From contig OZ025221.1 of assembly GCA_964019055.1 (NCBI GenBank), positions 687,001 to 751,000 on the forward strand: DNA of 64,000 nucleotides. The letters run 5' to 3'. A program made the position numbers and the translations under genes. This DNA comes from Anthopleura xanthogrammica (Eukaryota > Cnidaria > Anthozoa > Actiniaria > Actiniidae). The notes below the pieces were generated by a model. That model made no database searches and was not told where the DNA came from. It saw only the letters and a list, made by a program, of their open reading frames with translations. Positions 24,773 through 32,778 of this stretch are shown here, piece after piece; position 1 is the stretch's first letter, and the number at the start of each line of letters is the position of its first letter.

Positions 24773-25196
24773 AAGTGCACATAACCTTTTTTCCAATACC
24801 TTCAATACTTATTCCACATGAAGTAAATAGTCAAATGGCAAAATATTTCTTGATTTGAGCGATGCGTCTTTAAATTATGAAGGTTTATACTTCCAATATG
24901 TTAATGACTGTGAAATCTACTAAGGTATTGTAGTGTATTTGTTGTAACTACTAATACTAAACACTGGTCATTTAAAAAAAAATTAAAATATCCTTTATGT
25001 AAACCATGGGTAAAATAATTTTTAAATACTGCTTGTGTGAACCTGATCAATTTTGTATACTTATACTCCTAGTTATTAAGTTTAAACCTTCATAACGTAA
25101 AGACACATCACTCAAATCAAGAAATGTTTTGCCATTCAACTATTTACTTTATGTAGAATAAGTACTGAAGGTATTGGAAAAAGGTTATGTGCCCTT
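24773..25196. mobile_element. TA-flanked MITE with ~115 bp inverted repeats
   Basis: The left arm starts AAGTGCACATAACC. The right arm is its reverse complement, ending GGTTATGTGCCCTT, with about 115 bp of pairing at roughly 90% identity. TA dinucleotides flank both ends (24771-24772 and 25197-25198), fitting a Tc1/mariner-type target duplication. No coding capacity. Confidence 0.82.
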
Positions 25197-25420
25197 TAGT
25201 TATTCGCTCTGAAGTAGTTGTTTTTTCTTACTAATAAGATAATATAAGCAGCAAACCTTTATATGTTTGTCTTCGGGTTTTGCGAAAGGAAAATAAAAGT
25301 CTATATGACTAATATTCGGTCAAAGATGTTCCCAATTTTGAAACTGTGAAGTCATTAAAATACTATTTCGCCAGCGAATTTTCGTACTGTAAGCCCGGCG
25401 CATATTTAATAAGTGAAGAA

Positions 25421-25426
25421 TTCAAC
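25421..25426. other. Left target-site duplication of the Polinton (TTCAAC)
   Basis: TTCAAC lies immediately outside the left terminal repeat and is repeated exactly at 41057-41062 outside the right one. Six base pairs is the duplication length typical of Polinton/Maverick integration. Confidence 0.95.
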
Positions 25427-25630
25427 AGTAGTAGGGAAATGAGAGTTCTAGGACAATGGATCTATTGTTCTTTCGGCGCCGGTCTAATTTTCGGGGGGAG
25501 GGGAGGGGTGGTTCAGGTCCAGCTATCGCGAAAAGATTCCGAGCGAAATCAGGGGGGGGGGGGGGTATTAAGACAGGGGGGTGGGTGTTTTAAGACAAAA
25601 TTGAAAATCCTTTGTTTGAACAACAGGTGA
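25427..25630 (+). repeat. Left terminal inverted repeat of the Polinton
   Basis: The first ~108 bp are identical to the reverse complement of the right end. Beyond that, the arms differ by a ~24 bp indel and by variable G runs, then realign through AAGACAAAATTGAAAATCC to about 25630. The first base pair context (AG...) matches Polinton ends. Confidence 0.93.
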
Positions 25631-25902
25631 TTTGAAGGATAACGTTTTTGATTTAATGAGCTACTAAGATTCGACAAGTTATCGAGTTCCTTTATGTAGA
25701 ACTTTGTCGAAGAGAGAAAAGGAAACTTGTACTCAAAGGGCGATGTTCCCTTTGTGAAGGATATGTGTGATGTAAGGCAGGATGGTCGAGAATTGTCATC
25801 GGAAATTTTCAACGAGTTTGGTATTGCCATTTCAGTTTGATTAAATACGATGCATTAGTCCAGCAAGTTTCAGTGTGATTTCTGATCTCGAGGGATTAAG
25901 AT

Positions 25903-26136
25903 ATGGGTTGTGGGTGCTTGAGCTCTATACCAGACTTAACTCTTCGCGATATTTTCCGAAGAATTCGTTGTATTCTCGCGTGCTGTGGAGGTCGGGTTGT
26001 GATAGAAAACTCACAAATTGATGGAAAGCAACGAGCTGTTGGAGAAACTGTACTACAACCTGAATCAAGGAGCAAGTTTAGGAAGCGTAGGAGCCTTATT
26101 CCATGCAGCCAAAAAGAAACACAAGAAGATCACTGA
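25903..26136 (+). CDS. Small ORF with N-myristoylation/palmitoylation-like start, overlapping integrase
   Basis: An ATG at 25903 opens a 77-codon frame starting MGCGCLSSIPD. Gly2 followed by Cys3, Cys5 and Ser7-Ser8 fits a dual-acylation (myristoyl/palmitoyl) signal. A second Cys pair (ILACCGG) follows near residue 27. The last ~38 codons overlap the integrase gene in another frame. It is the first ORF inside the left terminus and could encode a small membrane-targeted protein. It could also be a fortuitous leader ORF, since only the acylation-like start supports it. Confidence 0.35.
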   Translation: MGCGCLSSIPDLTLRDIFRRIRCILACCGGRVVIENSQIDGKQRAVGETVLQPESRSKFRKRRSLIPCSQKETQEDH

Positions 26137-27097
26137 AAAAGAAGTTCGAGAATGGTTGAAAGGACAGCGAGTGTATTCCGTTCATCGACCGGTTCAAAAG
26201 CATTTTCGTAGAAATCGAGTTATCGTTGGATCGATAGATGATGTGTGGGAAATAGACTTGATTGACATGCAATCACTTAAGAATTACAACAGTAATTACA
26301 GATACATGCTCACTTGCATCGACGTTTTATCCAAGTACGCATGGGTGGTTCCAATCAAAGACAAGTCTGGGCCATCTTTAGTAAAGGCGTTTAAGAAGGT
26401 ATTAGATGAATCCGATCGCAAACCCAAGAAAGTTCACTCTGACCGAGGAAGTGAATTTACGAATAAGAATTTTCAAACCTTTTTGCAAGAAAAGAACATT
26501 GGGTTTTATCATACTTTCAACGAAACAAAAGCCAGTATCGTCGAACGTTTTAACAGGACTCTGAAACAACGCATGTACCGTTATTTTACATGGAAAGGGG
26601 CATTGAAGTATTTAGACGTTTTACCCGAGATTGTAAGCGCGTACAATAATTCATACCATCGAAGTATCAAAAGAACCCCAAGGTCAGTCAATAAGAGTAA
26701 TGAAAGTCAAGTGTGGCAAACTCTTTACGGGAACACAGTGATGAAGAGACCTCCCTATAAATTCCAAGTGGGGGATCAAGTACGGATTTCAAAGTCAAAG
26801 AAACTGTTTGAGAAAGGTTATTTACCTAATTGGAGTGAAGAGATTTTTACTATCTCCAGGCGAATCCCTCGAAACCCACCCGTCTATAAGGTGAAAGAGT
26901 TTGATGGAGATGAGTTGGAGGGAACCTTCTACGAACAGGAATTGCAGAGAGTACAGACTAGAGGGGATGAGGAAGTGTACAAGATAGAAAGGATCTTGAG
27001 AACACGTAAAAGTGGTAGACAAAAGGAATATTTTGTAAAATGGCTTGGATACCCAGACAAATATAACAGTTGGGTTTCAAGCACTGATTTTCAATAA
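26021..27097 (+). CDS. Polinton integrase (rve core plus chromodomain)
   Basis: Starts at ATG 26021; 358 residues. The retroviral-type integrase core shows the acidic triad D79 (in WEIDLIDM), D141 (HSDRGSEF) and E175 (SIVERFNRT). A C-terminal chromodomain at about residues 318-355 includes YFVKWLGYP and the closing NSW. Polinton integrases of this layout insert the linear element with 6 bp duplications, which matches the flanks here. The chromodomain may direct integration to modified chromatin; that role is inferred from family knowledge. The frame is intact and collinear with the downstream virion genes. A 45 bp spacer separates it from the next ATG. Confidence 0.95.
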   Translation: MESNELLEKLYYNLNQGASLGSVGALFHAAKKKHKKITEKEVREWLKGQRVYSVHRPVQKHFRRNRVIVGSIDDVWEIDLIDMQSLKNYNSNYRYMLTCIDVLSKYAWVVPIKDKSGPSLVKAFKKVLDESDRKPKKVHSDRGSEFTNKNFQTFLQEKNIGFYHTFNETKASIVERFNRTLKQRMYRYFTWKGALKYLDVLPEIVSAYNNSYHRSIKRTPRSVNKSNESQVWQTLYGNTVMKRPPYKFQVGDQVRISKSKKLFEKGYLPNWSEEIFTISRRIPRNPPVYKVKEFDGDELEGTFYEQELQRVQTRGDEEVYKIERILRTRKSGRQKEYFVKWLGYPDKYNSWVSSTDFQ

Positions 27098-27141
27098 AGT
27101 ATATTAAACGACTGTTTCGTGTCCATTTGTTTCTGACCACC

Positions 27142-27894
27142 ATGACGACTAGTCAGTTTTACATTACTCTTCCCAGTAATAGCTCTATGGCTATATTCCC
27201 TAATAACACTCTTGCGGAATACAAAGTCAAACTCCCTGAACGCCTAAATTTGATGGGGGATTGGGAAGTGGGGCTGGCTTCCATTACCTACCCCCACACG
27301 TGGTTTCACATTAGGACGGAAAACAGGAAGTTTTTTTATGACAGTGGTGACGGAGTATGGACGGTAGGTATCACCCCAATGGGGTACTATACATCAATCC
27401 AAGAAGTCATCGGCGCAATGAACACTGTCCTATCCAACAAGGGTGTAAGGGATATTTCTTTCACACTGGATGGATTATCGCAGAAAGTAACCGTGACTTT
27501 GAATGCGGGAAGAAGACTCAGTTTTGAGAACGACCTGGGAGTGATGCTCGGATTCGGTGATAATATTACCCTCACCAAAACTACGACTGCATCCTACGTG
27601 TCGGATCTGAATATTGGCCTTCAGTCTCTGTTTGTCTACTTGGATGTACTGGATATGCAAGTCGTGGGAGATGCGAGAGCTCCTCTTCTGCGCATCGTTC
27701 CTGCAGGCGGTAAAGATGGGGAAGTCGTTACCAAGGATTATGAGCACCCCCAATATATACCGCTAGCTACGCGAGAATTTGAGACTTTAGAAGTCCTTAT
27801 AACCGATGACTCGGGAAGTAAAGTACCATTTGAACGTGGACGTGTTGTGGTAACGTTACACTTTAGACTTCGTCAATCCCCGTATTTCCGATAA
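27142..27894 (+). CDS. Minor capsid (penton-type) protein of the Polinton
   Basis: ATG at 27142; 250 residues, intact. The sequence is beta-rich and begins with a segment (FYITLPSNSS, NNTLAEYKVKLPE) typical of the single-jelly-roll minor capsid protein encoded beside the major capsid gene in Polintons. Position is the main support: it follows the integrase and precedes a small basic protein and the capsid gene. By family analogy it would form the capsid vertices. Confidence in the penton role is moderate because I recognise it from context and overall pattern, not from catalytic residues. Confidence 0.72.
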   Translation: MTTSQFYITLPSNSSMAIFPNNTLAEYKVKLPERLNLMGDWEVGLASITYPHTWFHIRTENRKFFYDSGDGVWTVGITPMGYYTSIQEVIGAMNTVLSNKGVRDISFTLDGLSQKVTVTLNAGRRLSFENDLGVMLGFGDNITLTKTTTASYVSDLNIGLQSLFVYLDVLDMQVVGDARAPLLRIVPAGGKDGEVVTKDYEHPQYIPLATREFETLEVLITDDSGSKVPFERGRVVVTLHFRLRQSPYFR

Positions 27895-27895
27895 G

Positions 27896-28321
27896 ATGAA
27901 AAACCAACGAGGAGCTGGACACATGATGGTGTTTCACGGTGGGCGCTTTCAAAAAGGGTATGGACAAGTGGGCTATGGGCTGGGATCCTTTTTTCAATCT
28001 CTAGCTAGAAGTGCCATGCCTTTTTTGCAAAAAGGGGCGAAAACCTTAGGCAAAGCAACTCTTGATACAGGTGTGAATATTGCGAGAGACGTTTTAGCTG
28101 GAAACAACCTGAAAGACTCGGCTCAGGCTAGATTACGACAGACGGCAAAGACTATGAAAGACCAGACCCTTAACCACATTACTTCTCAAGTGGGAAGCGG
28201 TAGCTCGAAACGTAAAAAAGGTTCAAAAAGAAAGGCTCCACAGAAAAAGATCAGTCTACCACAGACGGGCAAAGCGAAAAGAGCTAGGATAACTCTCGAT
28301 AAGGATATTCTTGGACGTTAA
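27896..28321 (+). CDS. Small basic virion-like protein (adenovirus pVI/pX-like position)
   Basis: ATG at 27896, one base after the upstream stop; 141 residues. It has a Gly-rich N terminus with GYGQVGYGLGSFFQSLARSA, an amphipathic-looking helix, an alanine-rich middle, and a strongly basic C-terminal third (SSKRKKGSKRKAPQKK) that could bind DNA or act as a nuclear localisation signal. Comparable small basic proteins sit between the two capsid genes of many Polintons and have been likened to adenovirus core or membrane-lytic proteins. Exact homology is not established here. Confidence 0.6.
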   Translation: MKNQRGAGHMMVFHGGRFQKGYGQVGYGLGSFFQSLARSAMPFLQKGAKTLGKATLDTGVNIARDVLAGNNLKDSAQARLRQTAKTMKDQTLNHITSQVGSGSSKRKKGSKRKAPQKKISLPQTGKAKRARITLDKDILGR

Positions 28322-28322
28322 G

Positions 28323-29654
28323 ATGGCCTTTGTACACCCTCATTCCACTCCATGCATGAAAAGTGAACTGGATTTATTCACCATACCACCCACCCAAGTT
28401 GTGATTGACAACAGTCAATGGATCGAATATCAGCCCATTTCTACCATTTCTTCTACAGCACCTATAGAATTTCAAATAACGGGATCGGAAAATTATCTCG
28501 ACTTAACAAAAACTATGCTATTTATCAAGCTGAAGATTACCAAAGCTAATGGTGGGAACCTGACCGCGGATGAAAAAATAGCTCCTGTCAACAATTTTTT
28601 ACAAAGTCTGTTCAAGCAAGTGGATGTATTTCTCAATGGAATCCAAGTGACGCAATCCACTGGCACCTATAGTTACAAAAGCATGCTGGAGACACTCCTG
28701 AATTATGGTTTCTCAGCCAAAAGCTCGCACCTTACAGCGGGGCTTTATTACAAGGACACGGCAGGAGCCATGGACGAAACAGATTGCACCAACGAGGGAG
28801 ACAATAAAGGACTTCAAACCCGCTATTCCTTCACCAAGGAAAGTTATATCGTGGACTTGTGGGGCCCCCTACACTGTGACATGCTGTTCAGTGACCGTCT
28901 TCTTCTAAATCACGTGGACGTCACCATCAAATTAAACCCAAATAATGCAGCCTTTGCGTTGATGTCAGGGGAAACGTCTCCCAATTACAAGATTGGCATT
29001 CAAAGTGCAAATTTAAAGGTACGAGCGGTGAAAATAAGTCCCACCCTCCAACTGCAGCACTTGACCGAGCTGAAGAAAGGCGTGAATGCCATCTACCCTG
29101 TCAGGAGAACCGACTGCAAGACCTACACCATACCCTCAGGAAACCCTTCCATTCACAAAGGGGATCTATTCAATGGACAAGTCCCTAAACGGGTGGTGTT
29201 GGCCATGGTTGATTCAGACGCGTTTAATGGAAGTTACACCAAAAATCCATATAATTTTCAGTTGTATGGAGCCACGTCCATCAGTCTAACTATCGATGGA
29301 GAACAGCGTCCCTTTAAACCTATTGCTCTGAAACTAGCACAAGCCACTGAAAGGAATTTTATGGAAGCCTATCAGACCTTATTCTCAGGGACGGGTCGAC
29401 TATATACAGACTCTGGAATCGATATAGGGCGAGAGGATTACAACCAAGGCTACGCCATTCTCGTCTTTGATTTAACTCCTGATCTCTGCAGTTCTTCCAT
29501 TCATTTGAATCAGAAACAGAAAGGAAACGTATCTCTGGAGGTTCAGTTCAGCACAGGTCTACCCAACGCCGTCAACCTGATTGTTTACGGCGAGTTTGAA
29601 TCCACTGTGGAGATTGATTTTGCACGTCACGTGACTTTCGACTATTCAGGATGA
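28323..29654 (+). CDS. Major capsid protein (double jelly-roll type) of the Polinton
   Basis: ATG at 28323; 443 residues. An in-frame TTG just upstream is not a likely start. It matches the family often annotated in animal genomes as F54H12.2-like: a segment beginning HPHSTPCMKSELDLFTIPPT, then IEFQITGSENYLDL, KQVDVFLNGIQVTQS and LLLNHVDVTIKLNPN. Krupovic and colleagues assigned this Polinton family to double-jelly-roll major capsid proteins. The frame is uninterrupted. The stop overlaps the protease start by four bases (ATGA), showing compact virus-like packing. Confidence 0.85.
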   Translation: MAFVHPHSTPCMKSELDLFTIPPTQVVIDNSQWIEYQPISTISSTAPIEFQITGSENYLDLTKTMLFIKLKITKANGGNLTADEKIAPVNNFLQSLFKQVDVFLNGIQVTQSTGTYSYKSMLETLLNYGFSAKSSHLTAGLYYKDTAGAMDETDCTNEGDNKGLQTRYSFTKESYIVDLWGPLHCDMLFSDRLLLNHVDVTIKLNPNNAAFALMSGETSPNYKIGIQSANLKVRAVKISPTLQLQHLTELKKGVNAIYPVRRTDCKTYTIPSGNPSIHKGDLFNGQVPKRVVLAMVDSDAFNGSYTKNPYNFQLYGATSISLTIDGEQRPFKPIALKLAQATERNFMEAYQTLFSGTGRLYTDSGIDIGREDYNQGYAILVFDLTPDLCSSSIHLNQKQKGNVSLEVQFSTGLPNAVNLIVYGEFESTVEIDFARHVTFDYSG

Positions 29655-30109
29655 ACGCAAGACAAATAGAAGAGGTTATAAAGAAGGACCTTGTGACCAG
29701 AAATAAATTTGGAGGAGTCTTTGCCGAAAACCGTTTACCCCATCATGTTAACGTCTACCCCTGCGGTTTCATCGCCAACACAGATCCTGATTCCAAGCCT
29801 GGAAAACATTGGGTGGCCTTTTATTTCACTACACCTGAACAAGGAGAATTTTTCGATAGTTATGGGCATTCACCTCATTTCTATAGTAAGCGCTTTTTGA
29901 ACTTTCTCAATCAAAATTGTCAAAACTGGATATGCAATCAGAAAGATCTACAAAGTCTCAATACTGCTGTTTGTGGAGAGTATTCTATTTTTTATTTAAT
30001 GCATCGAGCACGTGGTGTAAGCATGAGTTCCATCGTAAACCTGTTTGGTTCTAATAAACTTTGGAATGATGAAAGCGTGTATTTTTTTATCTCTAAGTAT
30101 CTACGATAA
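29651..30109 (+). CDS. Adenain-like cysteine protease (PRO)
   Basis: ATG at 29651; 152 residues. The catalytic arrangement of the adenovirus protease family is visible: His53 in GKHWVAFYF, an acidic residue at 69 in FFDSYG, Gln101 and Cys108 in NTAVCGEYSIFYL. The Gln-to-Cys spacing of seven matches adenain. The Polinton enzyme is expected to mature virion precursors. An AATAAA follows the stop at about 30128, ending the plus-strand gene cluster, opposite convergent minus-strand genes. Confidence 0.92.
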   Translation: MNARQIEEVIKKDLVTRNKFGGVFAENRLPHHVNVYPCGFIANTDPDSKPGKHWVAFYFTTPEQGEFFDSYGHSPHFYSKRFLNFLNQNCQNWICNQKDLQSLNTAVCGEYSIFYLMHRARGVSMSSIVNLFGSNKLWNDESVYFFISKYLR

Positions 30110-30205
30110 TGTATGGTGTTTGTAGCAAATAAAGAACAATACAACAAATGCATCTTTTCTTTTAATCTTTATTCGTTTAACTTCATTCAATGTCAACATA
30201 CAAAA

Positions 30206-31012
30206 TTAATAAGGTAGCCAATCAATGGCCCTCTTCCGTCCCCGTGAAGAAGGTCTTAGCCCTCGTTTCCTAGTGAGGGGGGAAATTGGTTCCTTTCTAG
30301 GTGTAGAGGGTGGGGTAGGTAGAAAAGTACCCATTCTATCCTCTGGCGTGTTAGGGGGTAGTCTTCCTCCAGTCTTGAAAAGTCCCATCAACCGTCGGCG
30401 GTCCTCGTTTCTTATGAAATCCTCAGGGGTGTTGAGGGTTGCCAATACCTTTGTAAAAGCATCTCTTCCTTGAGGCTGGAAACCTTTTCGTTTTCTAAGG
30501 GAATCGTTGATGAGATCTGAAATGCTGGTGCCATCCAGAGGTTGCCCCTCCAAAGAGACCACGCCTTTGTCATCCCATTGGACCGCTTCCGGTGTTTTTC
30601 TTATCCAGCGCAATAAGCCCTCTGCTTGACCTTTGAACTTTTTCGGAACGGTTTCTAATATCTCAGAATCCGTAATAGGTTTCGGTTGTGGTTGATCTTG
30701 GGGTTCTTGTGGTAGTTGGGATTCCTGTGGTGGTTGACTTCCTTGTGGTACTGTCGCCTCTGACGAGTGCAGTTTCACTGTGGGGATGTGGTTTTCTCTT
30801 TGCTCTTGTAAACCCAAGTAACGTTGAAATAGCTGCTCGTGATTCTTGATTCTTATTTCATCGGGTTGGTTTGCATCAGTGAGCGAATTATTCATTTGCT
30901 GGTTGAGAGAGCTCATAGATTTTACCAGTGGAGACGTCTGGATGTCGTTTCGCTGCTGTACCAGAGCCATGACTTCCTCAGGAACTAAATACATTTTCCT
31001 GTTGTGTTTCAT
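30206..31012 (-). CDS. Polinton-associated protein of unknown function, Pro/Gln-rich middle
   Basis: ATG at 31012; 268 residues. It has an N-terminal helical part (KMYLVPEEVMALVQQRND), a Pro/Gln-rich linker around residues 85-112, a folded-looking central region (LLRWIRKTPEAVQWDDKG) and a basic Ser/Pro/Arg-rich end closing in AIDWLPY. Proteins of this general layout occur in other animal Polintons, but I know no activity for them. The start overlaps the upstream gene's stop by four bases (ATGA), implying co-transcription with the 112-residue protein and ATPase. A structural or scaffold role is only a guess. Confidence 0.65.
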   Translation of the reverse strand: MKHNRKMYLVPEEVMALVQQRNDIQTSPLVKSMSSLNQQMNNSLTDANQPDEIRIKNHEQLFQRYLGLQEQRENHIPTVKLHSSEATVPQGSQPPQESQLPQEPQDQPQPKPITDSEILETVPKKFKGQAEGLLRWIRKTPEAVQWDDKGVVSLEGQPLDGTSISDLINDSLRKRKGFQPQGRDAFTKVLATLNTPEDFIRNEDRRRLMGLFKTGGRLPPNTPEDRMGTFLPTPPSTPRKEPISPLTRKRGLRPSSRGRKRAIDWLPY

Positions 31013-31347
31013 AGTTTCTTCGATAAAAAACTGGCCAGAACAGACAACACGGGTGGTATGAGGAATGGAAGAAAGTTACCCCCTGTCTGATTCAAATGCT
31101 CTCTTTTTTTCTTGACAGGTACTTTTTTATCCACCAAGGCACGCAATACTCTCTTGTAGCGTTTGAGTTTTCTTTTCTGTTGTTTGTTGATGGGAACCAC
31201 GCCTTTCAGCACGTTTAGTGTCACTTCACAGATAGCTTTGATTAATTCGTTATTACAACACTTGAGAATAGCACTTCTTAGTTTTGGGTTGGATTTGGCC
31301 AGTACTCGTAACAAGTCTGCGTTCTCGCTTAGTCGACGAGACATCAT
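31009..31347 (-). CDS. Small basic Polinton protein with Gly-Gly and hydrophobic C terminus
   Basis: ATG at 31347 or 31344; about 112 residues. The N-terminal helical part (LRVLAKSNPKLRSAILK) is followed by a very basic stretch (NKQQKRKLKRYKR, KVPVKKKRE). A TGG site then precedes a hydrophobic tail (FLPFLIPPVLSVLASFL). A basic body, a Gly-Gly before a hydrophobic C terminus, and the presence of an adenain-like protease in the same element resemble adenovirus core precursor organisation. That parallel is inference. Small proteins of this kind recur next to the ATPase in cnidarian Polintons. Confidence 0.65.
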   Translation of the reverse strand: MMSRRLSENADLLRVLAKSNPKLRSAILKCCNNELIKAICEVTLNVLKGVVPINKQQKRKLKRYKRVLRALVDKKVPVKKKREHLNQTGGNFLPFLIPPVLSVLASFLSKKL

Positions 31348-31377
31348 CAAATGAATAACAACGAGGATAACAGTGAA

Positions 31378-32214
31378 TTATATACGCTTGAGATAAGCCA
31401 CTTGTTGCTCTCCTGGGAAAATAGACGTCCGAAGTCGATATGCATTGCTTGTGGTGGGGTGGAGGTCAAACAACATATACCCATAAGGCTGTTTGGTTGC
31501 ATCTTCGTAAGCTTCCATCACTCGGGAAACCTCGCCGGGAAAAGCCTGCTTTGCTAATGTAGAAACTCCAAGAGAATCGCGAGGATTTTTAAAAGCAACA
31601 ATGTAGTGAGTGTTAAGAGAGATGGTCCTTGAGAATTTCCCCGGAGGAAACAGGTTTTGTACCAAAGTGATCGTGTTGATATGTCGATGGTGTGAACCGC
31701 GCGTGATTAATTCCACCATGGCGTCGTTTTTCATGCTCTCGTTCATCAAATCATCCAACACCAACAGACCTGGAGTTTGATCAAAGAGGTTGTAGATATC
31801 CTCTGGAAACCCCTCTACAAATTTGATGTTAGGAATCTCATTCTCCATTTTGAGAAAACGAGGTTGAAATTCTCCGTAGCAGTAGACAATCCTTCGAATG
31901 GGCTTATCAAACATGTCATCTACGCAGCGCAACAACTTTTCAGTCCAACTCGTTTTCCCACTAGACGTTGCACCATAAGCAATTAAGGACGTAGGACTTT
32001 TAAAACGCAGATCCATACTATACAACAGTTGATTGACAACTAAATCGTCTTTTGGTGGAATGGAAATTATATTCATTACTCTCGCTTTCTCTAACCAAGG
32101 TTTTCGTTCTTCAGAATTCAATAAATGTACACTTGCTAAATGGTTAGAGAGTTGAAGTAAACGGGTTCTACCACACCTAGGAATGGGACAGTCTTTTCGC
32201 TTTCGTTTCACCAT
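31378..32214 (-). CDS. FtsK/HerA-type genome-packaging ATPase
   Basis: I place the start at ATG 32214 (278 residues); the open frame extends upstream without an ATG. Walker A is GATSSGKT at residues 81-88, and Walker B is LLVLDDL at about 150-156. An N-terminal Cys-Cys-His-His arrangement (C9, C14, H25, H30) looks like a zinc-binding finger ahead of the ATPase domain. This is the packaging ATPase that would pump the element's DNA into capsids. It is transcribed away from the glycoprotein gene, with a (CAA)n tract and GGGGCAGTA repeats between them. Confidence 0.92.
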   Translation of the reverse strand: MVKRKRKDCPIPRCGRTRLLQLSNHLASVHLLNSEERKPWLEKARVMNIISIPPKDDLVVNQLLYSMDLRFKSPTSLIAYGATSSGKTSWTEKLLRCVDDMFDKPIRRIVYCYGEFQPRFLKMENEIPNIKFVEGFPEDIYNLFDQTPGLLVLDDLMNESMKNDAMVELITRGSHHRHINTITLVQNLFPPGKFSRTISLNTHYIVAFKNPRDSLGVSTLAKQAFPGEVSRVMEAYEDATKQPYGYMLFDLHPTTSNAYRLRTSIFPGEQQVAYLKRI

Positions 32215-32261
32215 GGCGAGTGAATCCTTTAAGAAAGCGTTTATCGTTAAATCAGTCACTC

Positions 32262-32264
32262 AGC

Positions 32265-32296
<32 letters not shown>

Positions 32297-32440
32297 AAAA
32301 CCACTTGTTAGAACCCAAGGGAGGGGCAGTAGGGGCAGTAGGGGCACTTTCAAGGACTGAGGGGAAACCCATTTAAAACTATTCAGACCCTTGGAGAGGG
32401 GCAGTAGGGGCACTCGTATCACACTTAGCACTGAGAGACA
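32262..32440. promoter_or_regulatory. Divergent intergenic region with (CAA)n and GGGGCAGTA repeats
   Basis: Between the ATPase (-) and the short ORF and glycoprotein gene (+) lie a (CAA)n tract (32262-32298) and direct repeats of GGGGCAGTAGGGGCA at about 32324-32346 and 32396-32415. The repeats flank the likely divergent promoter region. No specific factor site is recognised. Confidence 0.4.
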
Positions 32441-32458
32441 AACCCTTTCCTTTCGTGT

Positions 32459-32614
32459 ATGATGGCATTAAATACAGTAGAAAAGTTTGCTCAATCGATC
32501 GATTCGCAAAAGCATCTGACCAATGTCCGTCTCATTTCATCAAGCAATGACTTTATGATGAACATGAGTCGGGTGTCCATCTACTTTGTTCTTCATAGAA
32601 ATGTTTATGTGTAA
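32459..32614 (+). CDS. Short ORF upstream of the glycoprotein gene (51 codons)
   Basis: Tandem ATGs at 32459 and 32462 open a 51-residue frame with normal composition (for example KFAQSIDSQKHLTN). It ends in a TAA that overlaps an AATAAA-like signal. It lies between the repeat-rich intergenic region and the glycoprotein gene. It may be a small element gene or chance; nothing homologous is recognised. Confidence 0.3.
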   Translation: MMALNTVEKFAQSIDSQKHLTNVRLISSSNDFMMNMSRVSIYFVLHRNVYV

Positions 32615-32778
32615 TAAAATTCAGCTGAGAAAAATAATAAGCCGTAATTGTTTAGAATATTAATAATCAACTTGGGTCCAACTTGACGTCGCAAGGCGTT
32701 GACAGATAACTTACAAGGTAGAATGAGGTACTAAATACTCTTAGTTAAAACCACGAACAGAATCTCATCAAAAAAAAA

